Part shown: one piece after another, positions 48,133 to 57,525 of the stretch
Layout of the letters: each line of letters opens with the position of its first letter
Numbering within the stretch: position 1 is the first letter of the stretch
Source of the DNA: Acinetobacter nosocomialis NIPH 2119
Lineage (GTDB): Bacteria > Pseudomonadota > Gammaproteobacteria > Pseudomonadales > Moraxellaceae
Direction of reading: 5' to 3'
Assembly: GCF_000368085.1 (NCBI RefSeq)
Contig: NZ_KB849239.1
Span: forward strand, 1,831,082-1,895,081
Length of the DNA: 64,000 nucleotides
The notes under the pieces: model-generated
The model's input: only the letters and a program-made list of their open reading frames with translations
What the model was told of the DNA's origin: nothing
The model's database searches: none
Program-made: the position numbers and the translations under genes

Positions 48133-49077
48133 ATGGACGTTATTATTCAAAAAATTCATCAGCTCACCCCGACTATTCGTGCGTTTGAATTGGTTGCAGC
48201 AAATGGTATGGAGCTGCCGAGTTTTGAAGCAGGTGCACATATTGATGTGCATCTGAAAAATGGCCTCACTCGCCAATATTCACTTTCAAATTGCTGTAGT
48301 GAAAAGCATCGTTATGTGATTGGTGTTTTACATGATGCCAATTCACGCGGTGGCTCACGTTGCATTCACACCGAATATCGTGAAGGCGATCATTTAAAAA
48401 TTGGTGAACCTCGTAATTTATTTGAAATTCACCCTCAAACCAAACAAGCGGTTTTATTTGCGGGTGGTATTGGTATTACCCCTATTTTGTCGATGGCATA
48501 TCGGCTTAAGTCGGCCAATACTCCTTTCGAATTGCACTACTTTGTTCGTAGTCATGAAATGATTGCCTTTTATGGCAATTTAACCGAGCACTTTAGTGAC
48601 CAAGTCCATTTTCATATTCAAGACCAACCGGACACCGAATGTAATATGGCAGAGGTTTTGGGCCAAGTTTCACCTGATAAACACTTATATGTGTGTGGAC
48701 CTACAGGGTTTATGCAGTTTGTCATGAATTCAGCCGAGCAAACGGGTTGGCATAGCGAACAGTTACATCAAGAGCATTTTGTCGCGCAAAAAGTAGATAC
48801 GTCTAACAATGAAGCTTTTACGATTGAAGTGAAAGGTACGGGCCGCCGAATTGAAGTATTACCAGAGCAGACTGCTACGGAAGCATTAATTGCGAATGGT
48901 TTTGATATTCCTGTTTCATGTGAACAAGGCATTTGTGGCACATGTATTACCCGTGTGGTAGAAGGTACGCCAGATCATCGCGATTTGTTTATGACTGCTG
49001 AAGAACATGCTCTAAATGATCAGTTTACGCCCTGCTGTTCTCGTGCAAAAACTAAACATCTTGTGATTGAACTTTAA
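48133..49077 (+). CDS. vanB: Vanillate O-demethylase, reductase subunit
   Basis: This 314-residue electron-transfer protein of the phthalate-dioxygenase-reductase type passes electrons from NADH to VanA. Domains in order are a flavin-binding domain (RQYSLSN near residues 45-51), an NAD-binding domain (FAGGIGITPILSM near 110-122, CGPTGFM near 190-196) and a C-terminal plant-type 2Fe-2S ferredoxin with ligands in SCEQGICGTC (about 259-268) and a later Cys. AGGAG precedes the start. It lies 12 bases behind vanA and before a terminator, so vanAB is a two-gene operon. Confidence 0.96.
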   Translation: MDVIIQKIHQLTPTIRAFELVAANGMELPSFEAGAHIDVHLKNGLTRQYSLSNCCSEKHRYVIGVLHDANSRGGSRCIHTEYREGDHLKIGEPRNLFEIHPQTKQAVLFAGGIGITPILSMAYRLKSANTPFELHYFVRSHEMIAFYGNLTEHFSDQVHFHIQDQPDTECNMAEVLGQVSPDKHLYVCGPTGFMQFVMNSAEQTGWHSEQLHQEHFVAQKVDTSNNEAFTIEVKGTGRRIEVLPEQTATEALIANGFDIPVSCEQGICGTCITRVVEGTPDHRDLFMTAEEHALNDQFTPCCSRAKTKHLVIEL

Positions 49078-49083
49078 TACCCC

Positions 49084-49111
49084 AGTTCCTTTATTCAAAA
49101 ATAAAGGAACT
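49084..49111. terminator. Bidirectional terminator between vanB and vanR
   Basis: AGTTCCTTTATT, loop CAAA, then AATAAAGGAACT: a 12-bp perfect stem followed by TCTTTTA on the plus strand. It separates the convergent vanAB and vanR genes. Confidence 0.85.
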
Positions 49112-49120
49112 TCTTTTACC

Positions 49121-49801
49121 TTAAGCGCTGAGAACATTTCTTAGGGTTTCACCTAAAATCACCACACTACTGTGTTCGCGCATTAACGTTTCAGCACGCC
49201 CTGCCTGACGATTTACCAATGCATCGAAAATCGAACAATGCTGCAGATGTGCATAGTGCAATCGGCGATATTCCGATAAAGCTTGGTTCTGGTCATAGGT
49301 AATGGCTTGAGCAGAAGCCATCGGCAATTGATTATTTTTAGCCAAGGCTTGTATGAGCGCAACGTTTTGCGCGCCTTCAATAATGGTGTCATGAAAGATG
49401 ACATTAAAATGATGATAACGCTCTAGTTCAGCATCACCAAACTCGTCCTTTTCATTAAAGAGTTTTTCTGTTTCCTGAATGCAATGTTGCAACGTTTTTT
49501 TCTGCTCTTCGCTTAAGCCTTGTTCTGCCAAAGTTTTCGCAGCCAATCCTTCCAGTACCCCTCGCACTTCAAGTGCGTCATGCACCAGTTTTCCGGAAAT
49601 TTCACGAACCGTGTAACCACGAGTTGGATTTTTAATGAGGAGACCTTCTTGTTCAAGCAACCGAAAGGCTATACGAACAGGCTGGCGCGAAACACCAAGT
49701 AACTCGGCAGTAGGAATCTCGGCAATTCTGGCACCGCCTTCAAGTTCCCCTGAAATAATCATTTTTCTTAGTTTTAGTAAAACTTGTTGTCCTGAAGACA
49801 T
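49121..49801 (-). CDS. vanR: GntR/FadR family repressor VanR
   Basis: This 226-residue regulator has an N-terminal winged helix (about 10-70, with AELLGVSRQPVRIAFRLLEQEG) and a C-terminal FCD ligand-binding domain (about 75-215). Its place next to vanAB and the TGGATCCA operators identifies it as the vanillate-responsive repressor VanR. In relatives vanillate releases VanR from DNA. The ATG at 49801 is chosen; a GTG four codons upstream (49813) is the alternative and neither has a strong ribosome-binding site. It is convergent with vanB. Confidence 0.88.
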   Translation of the reverse strand: MSSGQQVLLKLRKMIISGELEGGARIAEIPTAELLGVSRQPVRIAFRLLEQEGLLIKNPTRGYTVREISGKLVHDALEVRGVLEGLAAKTLAEQGLSEEQKKTLQHCIQETEKLFNEKDEFGDAELERYHHFNVIFHDTIIEGAQNVALIQALAKNNQLPMASAQAITYDQNQALSEYRRLHYAHLQHCSIFDALVNRQAGRAETLMREHSSVVILGETLRNVLSA

Positions 49802-49919
49802 TCGTTGCCACACATCATCAAAAACGTCACTTCGATGCTAGCAAGTTCATTTGCAAAATGAAATCAATTTTCTGTGTGAATCAGTACTTAGCAATTTATC
49901 TCAACCTAAACAAATACAC

Positions 49920-50378
49920 TTATTTAAAATTTTTAAGATTATTGACCATAATATCGAGATTATTACGGATCAAATAAGCCAAGTTAATATCAATGCCTTC
50001 AAGCATTTTTTCTTCGACTTTTAAAACCACTTCATTGCATTTGTTTAACTTTTCAATCCCGCTTTCAGTCAGGGTAATTAAAATACGGCGGCCATGTGTT
50101 GGGTCTGGTTTTTTCTCAATCCAGCCATTCACCAGTAAATCTTGCAAAATTTTATTGGCAGATTGCGGCTTTATGAAAGAACGCTCAGCGAGCTTAGCAT
50201 TAGATAAATTACTTTTTGAAGCTAAAACAGAAAGTGCGGTAAATTGCGGTAAGGTAATTTCAAGCTCTTTTAAATGTTCTGTTAAATGTTTACTAATAAT
50301 TCGGTCAACACGAGCAATCATGTAACTTAACTTAGGCTCATCTTCTACTTTTTTTTGAACTAAATTCGAACGTACCAT
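49920..50378 (-). CDS. hcaR: MarR family repressor HcaR
   Basis: This 152-residue MarR-type winged-helix protein has a DNA-binding region at about residues 40-105, including SNAKLAERSFIKPQSANKILQDL and the wing tip THGRRILITLT. It matches the position of HcaR in the A. baylyi hca cluster. There HcaR represses the hydroxycinnamate genes and is released by hydroxycinnamoyl-CoA thioesters rather than free acids. It lies 70 bases downstream of hcaK on the same strand, so hcaK-hcaR is probably an operon divergent from hcaA-G. Candidate operators sit in the hcaK-hcaA gap. Confidence 0.92.
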   Translation of the reverse strand: MVRSNLVQKKVEDEPKLSYMIARVDRIISKHLTEHLKELEITLPQFTALSVLASKSNLSNAKLAERSFIKPQSANKILQDLLVNGWIEKKPDPTHGRRILITLTESGIEKLNKCNEVVLKVEEKMLEGIDINLAYLIRNNLDIMVNNLKNFK

Positions 50379-50448
50379 AACCTTTCAATCATCATAAGAA
50401 AATCTGTAGTGAAAGTATGAGGTTCTAACCCCATACTTTCGTTAAAAC

Positions 50449-51681
50449 TTAGCGAGCACCTGAGCTTTGTACTAAATGTACAGGCTGTTTAGGTTTTTTG
50501 ACAAGAAGTAATGCAGAGATCGCTGCAATTAAAATCACTGGAATACTTGAACCAATCACGATGGTCGAGCTTTGTCCAAGTGAGAGTAAAAAACCAGCCA
50601 TTAAAGGCCCAGCAAATGAACCAATACGCCCGATTGCAACCGCTGCGCCAACTCCGGTTCCACGCATTTCGGTTGGATAATACATGGCAGCCAAACCATA
50701 CAGCGCCGATTGTCCACCTACAATGAATAAACCACAACCCACTGCCGAAAGTGCAAGTAAAGCAACGGTTGGAGAAATTGCTAAACAACAAAGCGAAAAT
50801 AAAATACCTAGATAAATCAGCTTAATCACAAAACTCATGCGTAATTTATCAAGCAATACACCCATCAGAACCGAACCTAAAATTCCACCAACGTTGTAGC
50901 CCATCTGTACATAGTTCGCCTGTAGTTTCGATAAGCCTTGCGCACCCATCAGCAACGGCAACCAGTTCAACAAAAAGTACAACACCACCAATGTGCAGAA
51001 AAAACTTATCCAAAGCTGAATGGTCGACATACGACGTTCTTTGGCAAATAAAACTTCAAAGAATGGCGTGGTTTGCTGTGCTTGAACTTTACGTTGCAGA
51101 TAATCATTTGACTCAGGTAAAAAGCGCATAATCAGTGGAATGAGTAAAATAGGCGCAATCCCCCCGATATAGAAAATATGACGCCACTCTGCATCGCCTG
51201 CCAACGACATAGCAACAACAGAAGTGAGTAATCCACCAAAAGGAATGCCACTATACATAATGCTCACTGCGGTCCCTTTGTGCTGGTCAGGTACAGCCTC
51301 AGATGCCAGTGTAATCATCATTGGTAATGCCCCTCCCATTCCTAAACCTGTACAAAAACGAATGAGTAATAGCAAACTGAAGTTAGCAGCATAGGCGGTT
51401 AGCAAAGACATAATTCCAAAAAGTAAAATACTAAAAATTAGAATTTTCTTACGCCCGACGATATCGGCAAACCGACCGCCTAATATTGCGCCTGGGAGTG
51501 TTCCCAAAATTGCAGCACTAAATGCCCACGCCATCTGGGCATTATCTAACATAAACTCAGCCCGCATTCGTGGAGCGGCTACCCCCATTGATTGAAGATC
51601 AAAGCCTTCAAAAATTGCTATGGCAAAGCACAGTAGCAACGTTATTTTTGCCCTTGAAGGCTGTCCTGATATTTTTTCCAT
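50449..51681 (-). CDS. hcaK: Hydroxycinnamate MFS transporter HcaK
   Basis: This 410-residue 12-helix major facilitator protein is of the aromatic acid:H+ symporter family. The helix-1 motif FEGFDLQSMGVAAPRM and loop signature RFADIVGRKK are clear. It lies first in the hcaKR unit, divergent from the catabolic genes, as in A. baylyi. It probably brings in hydroxycinnamates such as ferulate, p-coumarate and caffeate. AAGGAC precedes the ATG. It is related to vanK in the same window but distinct in sequence. Confidence 0.92.
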   Translation of the reverse strand: MEKISGQPSRAKITLLLCFAIAIFEGFDLQSMGVAAPRMRAEFMLDNAQMAWAFSAAILGTLPGAILGGRFADIVGRKKILIFSILLFGIMSLLTAYAANFSLLLLIRFCTGLGMGGALPMMITLASEAVPDQHKGTAVSIMYSGIPFGGLLTSVVAMSLAGDAEWRHIFYIGGIAPILLIPLIMRFLPESNDYLQRKVQAQQTTPFFEVLFAKERRMSTIQLWISFFCTLVVLYFLLNWLPLLMGAQGLSKLQANYVQMGYNVGGILGSVLMGVLLDKLRMSFVIKLIYLGILFSLCCLAISPTVALLALSAVGCGLFIVGGQSALYGLAAMYYPTEMRGTGVGAAVAIGRIGSFAGPLMAGFLLSLGQSSTIVIGSSIPVILIAAISALLLVKKPKQPVHLVQSSGAR

Positions 51682-51748
51682 TGTGTTGTCCTTTATTGAC
51701 TAGTCGTTCCATTTAGCCCTTTGTGTATTGTTGTTTAAACACACCAAA

Positions 51749-51766
51749 AATATCAGTTAAACTTAC
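51749..51766 (-). promoter_or_regulatory. Candidate HcaR operator before hcaK
   Basis: On the minus strand this reads GTAAGTTTAACTGATATT, identical to the site at 51873-51890. Around it TTGATT (51772-51777) and GATATT (51749-51754) form possible -35/-10 boxes 17 bases apart for hcaK, with the operator covering spacer and -10. Confidence 0.65.
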
Positions 51767-51872
51767 TAAAAAATCAACATATTTTTATGATAAATTAATT
51801 TAAAAAATAATTAATATTTAAAATACAATGAATTAAAAAATATTTATGAAATTTTATAAAAAAGACTTGAAT

Positions 51873-51890
51873 GTAAGTTTAACTGATATT
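51873..51890 (+). promoter_or_regulatory. Candidate HcaR operator before hcaA
   Basis: The 18-base GTAAGTTTAACTGATATT carries a palindromic core (AGTT-T-AACT). It fills the spacer between TTGAAT (51867-51872) and TAGATT (51890-51895), possible -35/-10 boxes of hcaA. It is a perfect inverted copy of 51749-51766, 106 bases away. Confidence 0.65.
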
Positions 51891-51936
51891 AGATTAAATC
51901 CCAGAACAGCAAAAAAATCATTCAAGGAGTATGAAG

Positions 51937-52770
51937 ATGAGTTATGAAAACCGCTGGGAAACAGTAGATGTTAAAGTTGAAGATGGAATTGCATGGGTCA
52001 CCCTAAACCGTCCGGAAAAGAAAAATGCCATGAGCCCAACACTCAATCGTGAAATGATTGATGTGCTTGAAACTCTTGAGCTTGATCAAGATGCACGTGT
52101 TTTGGTTTTGACGGGTGCAGGTGATTCTTGGACAGCGGGTATGGATTTGAAGGAATATTTCCGTGAAGTCGACACTCAGCCTGAAATTTTCCAAGAACGT
52201 ATTCGCCGCGACTCATGTCGCTGGCAGTGGCAACTTCTTCGTATGTATTCAAAACCAACTATTGCTATGGTCAACGGCTGGTGCTTTGGAGGCGGTTTCT
52301 CACCTTTAGTGGCTTGTGACCTCGCAATTGCAGCCGATGAAGCAACTTTCGGTTTATCTGAAATTAACTGGGGTATCCCACCGGGCAACCTTGTAAGTAA
52401 AGCAATGGCAGACACTGTTGGTCACCGTGCCTCTTTGTACTACATCATGACGGGTAAAACCTTTAGCGGTAAAGAAGCCGAAACCATGGGCCTTGTGAAC
52501 AAAAGCGTACCGCTTGCCCAATTAAAAGCAGAAGTGACTGAACTTGCAAATTGCTTACTTGAGAAAAACCCTGTGGTTCTTCGTACCGCTAAAAATGGAT
52601 TTAAGCGTTGCCGCGAACTGACATGGGACCAAAACGAAGACTACTTATATGCCAAACTTGATCAATGTATCCACCGCGATACAGAAAATGGCCGCCAAGA
52701 AGGTTTGAAACAATTCTTAGATGAAAAATCAATTAAACCGGGTTTACAGAGTTATAAACGTACTGGTTAA
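51937..52770 (+). CDS. hcaA: Hydroxycinnamoyl-CoA hydratase/lyase
   Basis: This 277-residue crotonase-family enzyme hydrates the side chain of feruloyl-, coumaroyl- or caffeoyl-CoA and cleaves it to the benzaldehyde and acetyl-CoA. It matches Pseudomonas feruloyl-CoA hydratase/lyase (Ech) very closely: GAGDSWTAGMDLKEYF (about residues 60-75), oxyanion loop WCFGGGFSPLVACDLA (about 113-128), and GLSEINWGIPPGN (about 137-149) with the catalytic Glu. The ATG at 51937 is chosen because AAGGAG is 7 bases upstream; the ATG at 51931 is too close. It is the first gene of the hcaABCDEFG set. Confidence 0.97.
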   Translation: MSYENRWETVDVKVEDGIAWVTLNRPEKKNAMSPTLNREMIDVLETLELDQDARVLVLTGAGDSWTAGMDLKEYFREVDTQPEIFQERIRRDSCRWQWQLLRMYSKPTIAMVNGWCFGGGFSPLVACDLAIAADEATFGLSEINWGIPPGNLVSKAMADTVGHRASLYYIMTGKTFSGKEAETMGLVNKSVPLAQLKAEVTELANCLLEKNPVVLRTAKNGFKRCRELTWDQNEDYLYAKLDQCIHRDTENGRQEGLKQFLDEKSIKPGLQSYKRTG

Positions 52771-52807
52771 CTTTTGATTCTTTAATGGCAATGTAAGGAC
52801 ACAACCC

Positions 52808-54259
52808 ATGCAAAATGTACAGTTACTTATTCACGGTCAATCTGTTGATGCATCAAATCAGGCAACTTTTGAGCGTATTAGCCCAATTGATGGATCAGTG
52901 GCAACTAAAGCTGCTGCTGCAACACTGGAAGATGTTGATCGTGCAATCGATTCGGCACAACAAGCTTTTAAAGTATGGTCGAAAATCTCGCCTACCGAGC
53001 GCCGCTTACGCTTATTAAAAGCAGCCGATTTAATGGACCAAAAGACCGAGCAATTCATTCGAACTGGAATGCAAGAAACAGGTTCAACTGCAACATGGTA
53101 TGGGTTTAACGTTCACCTTGCTGCCAACATGTTACGTGAAGCAGCAGCAATGACCACACAAATTGATGGAAGCTTAATTCCGTCAGATGTGCCGGGCAAT
53201 CTTGCAATGGGTGTACGCGTTCCTTGTGGTGTGATTGTAGGGATTGCGCCTTGGAACGCCCCTGTCATTTTGGCAACACGTGCACTTGCCATGCCTTTGG
53301 CTTGTGGTAACACGGTTGTGTTAAAAGCATCGGAAGCCTGCCCTGCAACACATCGTCTCATTGGTGAAGTGTTACATGAAGCAGGTCTGGGTGAAGGTGT
53401 CGTGAATGTGATTACGCATGCCGCCGAAGATGCACCACAAATCGTGGAACGCTTAGTGTCTCATCCAGCTGTGAAACGCATTAATTTTACCGGTTCAACC
53501 AAAGTCGGCAAAATTATTGCCGAGACTGCTGCTAAATATTTAAAACCTGTTTTACTTGAACTTGGTGGTAAAGCCCCTGTTGTGGTTTTAAATGAGGCTG
53601 ATATTAATGAAGCCGTAAATGCAGTCGCTTTTGGAGCATTCTTTAATCAGGGGCAAATTTGTATGTCGACCGAACGTGTTTTGGTTCAAGACAATATTGC
53701 CGACCAGTTTATTGAAAAACTGATTGAGAAAACCCGTTCTATTCAGGCAGGTAATCCAACCTCAAAAGACAATGTACTCGGTGTTTTAGAAAGTCGCCGC
53801 GCTGCAAACCGTATTCAGCATTTGCTGGAAGATGCTCAAAACAAAGGGGCTGACTTACCTTTAGGTATCCATATTGAAGACACCACCATGCAACCGACGT
53901 TAGTGCTCAATATTAAACCTGACATGCTGCTTTATCGTGAAGAATCTTTTGGGCCTGTATGCACAGTTCAACGTTTTTCAAGCATTGAGGAAGGTGTAGC
54001 ACTGGCAAATGATAGTGAGTTCGGCCTTTCTTCAGCTGTGTTTAGCCAGAATATTTCACAAGCATTAGAAGTCGCTAAACAGATTGATTCGGGTATTTGT
54101 CATATTAACGGCGCAACCGTACATGACGAAGCTCAAATGCCATTTGGCGGAACAAAATCAAGTGGATACGGACGATTTGGTAGTAAAGCATCTATTGCCG
54201 AGTTTACCGATTTACGCTGGATTACCATTCAAACCCAATCACGTCATTACCCGATTTAG
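52808..54259 (+). CDS. hcaB: Aromatic aldehyde (vanillin) dehydrogenase HcaB
   Basis: This 483-residue NAD(P)-dependent aldehyde dehydrogenase has the general base Glu251 in LELGGKAP and the nucleophile Cys285 in GQICMSTE, both intact. It oxidises vanillin, 4-hydroxybenzaldehyde or protocatechualdehyde released by HcaA to the corresponding acids. Its sequence follows the vanillin dehydrogenase branch (VPCGVIVGIAPWNAPVIL near residues 138-155). The gene starts 37 bases after hcaA and ends 92 before hcaC. Its products feed VanAB (vanillate) or the protocatechuate pathway, whose ring-cleavage genes are outside the window. Confidence 0.95.
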   Translation: MQNVQLLIHGQSVDASNQATFERISPIDGSVATKAAAATLEDVDRAIDSAQQAFKVWSKISPTERRLRLLKAADLMDQKTEQFIRTGMQETGSTATWYGFNVHLAANMLREAAAMTTQIDGSLIPSDVPGNLAMGVRVPCGVIVGIAPWNAPVILATRALAMPLACGNTVVLKASEACPATHRLIGEVLHEAGLGEGVVNVITHAAEDAPQIVERLVSHPAVKRINFTGSTKVGKIIAETAAKYLKPVLLELGGKAPVVVLNEADINEAVNAVAFGAFFNQGQICMSTERVLVQDNIADQFIEKLIEKTRSIQAGNPTSKDNVLGVLESRRAANRIQHLLEDAQNKGADLPLGIHIEDTTMQPTLVLNIKPDMLLYREESFGPVCTVQRFSSIEEGVALANDSEFGLSSAVFSQNISQALEVAKQIDSGICHINGATVHDEAQMPFGGTKSSGYGRFGSKASIAEFTDLRWITIQTQSRHYPI

Positions 54260-54351
54260 TCAGGCTAATGCGAATACCGACATATTAAATAAAAATTGCA
54301 TGATGCAAAAAAAATAAAGCGCAGTGATGCGCTTTCCATGGAGTGAAAGAA

Positions 54352-56229
54352 ATGCAAATGAATGCCACTCAATCACAAGACCGCGAACGGTTCGTAAAAT
54401 TAGGGCAACACGATATTCATTATCACTATAAAGATCAAACGCTCTATATCAGCCCAAAAGAGCAATTAAAACCGTATCCCCAAAAACTGACAGATCGATT
54501 AATTCATTTTGCACAAACCAAACCCGACCATATTTTTGCAGCAAAACGCAATGCTCAAGGTGAATGGGTCAAACTAAGTTATGCAGAAGTTCTACAACGC
54601 GCATGGCACATTGCTCAAGCTTTGCATGACCGTAATTTAAGCCAAGAACGACCACTCGTTATTTTAAGTGGCAATGATCTCGAACATTTAACACTGTCTA
54701 TGGGTGCCATGCTGGCAGGTGTGCCTTTCTCGGCTATTTCCCCTGCCTATTCTCTTATTTCTCAAGACTTCGGCAAACTCAAACATGTGTTTGAAGTGCT
54801 CACACCTGGTATGGTTTATGCCAGCGATGGACAAGCTTTTGCCAAAGCCATTCAGGCATGCATTACATCCGATATTGAAGTGGTGACCAATAAAGGTATT
54901 GTAGGCGATCAGATCTGCACGTCTTTTCAATCGCTGTTAGATACACCAGTTTCAAATGTTCAAGAGTTTTACCAAACCCTTGATGAAAACCAGATTGCCA
55001 AATTCTTATTTACATCAGGTTCAACCAAATTACCTAAAGCTGTACCGACCACACATTTAATGTTGTGTGTTAATCAGCAAATGTTATTGCAGACTTTCCC
55101 TGAGTTTGAAGAAACGCCGCCTGTCCTACTCGACTGGCTGTCTTGGCACCACACATTTGGCGGCAGTCACAATGTCGGCATCGCACTCTATAACGGCGGT
55201 ACGATTTACATTGATGATGGCAAACCCGTTGCAGGAAAATTTGACGAAACCATTCGTAACCTCAAAGAAATTTCTCCAACAGTTTATTTAAATGTGCCAA
55301 AAGGCTGGGAAGAACTCACCGAAGCGTTAGAAAAAGATGAAGAATTAAGAGACCGCTTTTTTGCCAAAGTTAAAATTTTATTCTTTGCAGGCGCAGCGCT
55401 TTCAGAAGCGGGCTGGAACAGGCTCGACAAAATTGCTCAGCAACATTGCGGAGAAAAAATTCGCATCATGAGCGGATTGGGTATGACTGAAACTGCTCCC
55501 TCTTGTGCTTTTACAACTGGCCCACGCGTGATGGCTGGCTTTATTGGTTACCCTGCTCCGGGATGTGAAATTAAGCTAGTGCCATGTGATGACAAACTTG
55601 AGTTCTGTGTTCGTGGCAAACACGTCATGAAAGGCTATTGGCGCTTAAAAGCGGACCAACAAAGCACTATTTTTGATGATGAAGGCTTTTTCCATACAGG
55701 CGATGCCGTTCGTTTGGTCGATGTCAATGATCCAACTAAAGGTCTCATGTATGACGGACGAATTGCCGAAGACTTTAAACTCAATACAGGGACTTTTGTG
55801 AATGTGGGCACATTACGCAACAAAGTGCTCATTCAAGGTAATTTACTCATCCAAGATGTTTGTATTACTGGTTCAAACCTGAATGCTATTGGTTTTCTGA
55901 TTTTTCCAAAATTAGAAGCTTGCGCTCAATATGCAGGTCTTAAGCTTGGTGAACATTCTCAAGCAGAGATATTACAGCATCCTAAAGTCCAGCAATGGTT
56001 CCGCCAATTTTTAACAACCTTTAATAAAGATGCGACTGGCAGTTCAAACACAGTCTCAATGCTTTATTTAATGACCGAGCCACCTCAACTCGATGCAGGC
56101 GAAGTAACCGATAAAGGCAACCTCAATCAAAGCAGTATTACCAAGCGCCGTGCCGCTTTAATTGAAGAGCTTTATCAAAAGCAGACTGATAACCCGCTGA
56201 TTATTCGGGTGCCCACCTTAAAACAATAA
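54352..56229 (+). CDS. hcaC: Hydroxycinnamoyl (feruloyl)-CoA ligase HcaC
   Basis: This 625-residue ANL-superfamily acid-CoA ligase has the AMP-binding loop LFTSGSTKLPKAVPTTH (about 220-236) and MSGLGMTETAPS (about 377-388). It activates ferulate, p-coumarate and caffeate to CoA thioesters, which are both the substrates of HcaA and, in A. baylyi, the inducers that release HcaR. The start at 54352 lies 8 bases after GGAG; a GTG at 54343 overlaps that site. Its length is near that of Pseudomonas feruloyl-CoA synthetase (Fcs). Confidence 0.95.
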   Translation: MQMNATQSQDRERFVKLGQHDIHYHYKDQTLYISPKEQLKPYPQKLTDRLIHFAQTKPDHIFAAKRNAQGEWVKLSYAEVLQRAWHIAQALHDRNLSQERPLVILSGNDLEHLTLSMGAMLAGVPFSAISPAYSLISQDFGKLKHVFEVLTPGMVYASDGQAFAKAIQACITSDIEVVTNKGIVGDQICTSFQSLLDTPVSNVQEFYQTLDENQIAKFLFTSGSTKLPKAVPTTHLMLCVNQQMLLQTFPEFEETPPVLLDWLSWHHTFGGSHNVGIALYNGGTIYIDDGKPVAGKFDETIRNLKEISPTVYLNVPKGWEELTEALEKDEELRDRFFAKVKILFFAGAALSEAGWNRLDKIAQQHCGEKIRIMSGLGMTETAPSCAFTTGPRVMAGFIGYPAPGCEIKLVPCDDKLEFCVRGKHVMKGYWRLKADQQSTIFDDEGFFHTGDAVRLVDVNDPTKGLMYDGRIAEDFKLNTGTFVNVGTLRNKVLIQGNLLIQDVCITGSNLNAIGFLIFPKLEACAQYAGLKLGEHSQAEILQHPKVQQWFRQFLTTFNKDATGSSNTVSMLYLMTEPPQLDAGEVTDKGNLNQSSITKRRAALIEELYQKQTDNPLIIRVPTLKQ

Positions 56230-56303
56230 GCAATTGAAATAAAAAAGGAAGCTCAAACTTCGGTTTGGGCCTTAGCCTCACTTTTGCCAAAAAAAGGTTC
56301 AAC

Positions 56304-57443
56304 ATGCTACACGATACAGAATTTGAACTATTTCGGAACAGCTATCGCAGGTTCTTAAAAGAACAAGTTGCTCCGTATTATGAACAATGGGAACACGAAG
56401 GCCTCATCCCACGTGATCTATGGCTTCGTCTTGGGGAAAATGGTTTTTTGTGTGTCGATGTGCCTGAGGAATATGGCGGCTATGGCGCTCCTGTTCATTA
56501 CTCCCTCATGCTGGTTCAAGAAACTGCTCAAGCTGGCTTTGCGTCTTTGGCAGTTGCCATTGGTGGGCAAAATGAGCTGGTCTCTCCTTATCTACAAAAT
56601 ATTGGATCTGAAGAGCAAAAACGTTATTGGCTACCCAAAATGGTGACAGGTGAAGTCGTCACTGCAATTGCCATGACAGAGGCCAATGCGGGTTCAGACT
56701 TACAGGCTATACGCACTCAGGCCATTTTAGAAAATGACCAATATCGTGTGAATGGTTCAAAAACATTTATATCAAATGGCTTGCATGCCGACCTGATTGT
56801 TCTTGTAGCAAAAACCGATCCGCAAGCCAAAGCAAAAGGCATATCAATTTTATTAGTGGATGCTGCTTTAGACGGCGTTAAAAAAGGTCGCTCTTTACAA
56901 AAAATCGGACTCCATGCCCAAGATACAGCCGAACTATTTTTTGATGATGTTTGTGTGCCTGCAACTCAGCGTTTGGGTGAGGAAGGACAAGGTTTTGCTT
57001 ATTTAATGCAAGAGTTACCGCGTGAGCGTTTAAGCATTTCAATGATGGCTTTGGGGTCAATTTTAGGCGCCATCGAACTGACCAAAGACTATGTATTAGA
57101 ACGTAAAGCCTTCGGACAACCTTTAAGCCAAATGCAAAACACGCGATTTGTACTAGCAAACGCGCAAATCAAAGCAAAAGCCGCCCAAGCCTTTGTAGAT
57201 CAATGTGCAACGCTGTATCAACAACACCAGTTAAGCGTGACTCAAGTTGCCGCACTGAAATGCTTTATTACCGATGTCCAATGTGAAGTGATTGACCAAT
57301 TACTTCAGCTTTTCGGTGGCTACGGTTACATGCAGGAATACCCGATTTCACGCTTTTTTGTGGATGCACGGGTACAAAAAATTTATGGGGGAACCAATGA
57401 AATTATGAAAGAAATCGTGGCCCGAGAACTGCTCGGAAAATAA
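56304..57443 (+). CDS. hcaD: Acyl-CoA dehydrogenase HcaD
   Basis: This 379-residue FAD-dependent acyl-CoA dehydrogenase has the signature AIAMTEANAGSDLQAI (about 119-134), the substrate/FAD loop FGQPLSQMQNTRF (about 272-284) and the catalytic Glu region IYGGTNEIMKEIVARELL at the C-terminus. In this cluster it is expected to dehydrogenate hydroxyphenylpropionyl-CoA to the cinnamoyl-CoA, letting saturated side-chain analogues enter the pathway. The start at 56304 has AAAGG just upstream. Confidence 0.93.
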   Translation: MLHDTEFELFRNSYRRFLKEQVAPYYEQWEHEGLIPRDLWLRLGENGFLCVDVPEEYGGYGAPVHYSLMLVQETAQAGFASLAVAIGGQNELVSPYLQNIGSEEQKRYWLPKMVTGEVVTAIAMTEANAGSDLQAIRTQAILENDQYRVNGSKTFISNGLHADLIVLVAKTDPQAKAKGISILLVDAALDGVKKGRSLQKIGLHAQDTAELFFDDVCVPATQRLGEEGQGFAYLMQELPRERLSISMMALGSILGAIELTKDYVLERKAFGQPLSQMQNTRFVLANAQIKAKAAQAFVDQCATLYQQHQLSVTQVAALKCFITDVQCEVIDQLLQLFGGYGYMQEYPISRFFVDARVQKIYGGTNEIMKEIVARELLGK

Positions 57444-57525
57444 TTCGATTTAAAAAATCAAATAAGGCAGACACAACAACTATGCCTTGTTGAAAACAAA
57501 AAATGATATTTCAGGAAGAAATGCT

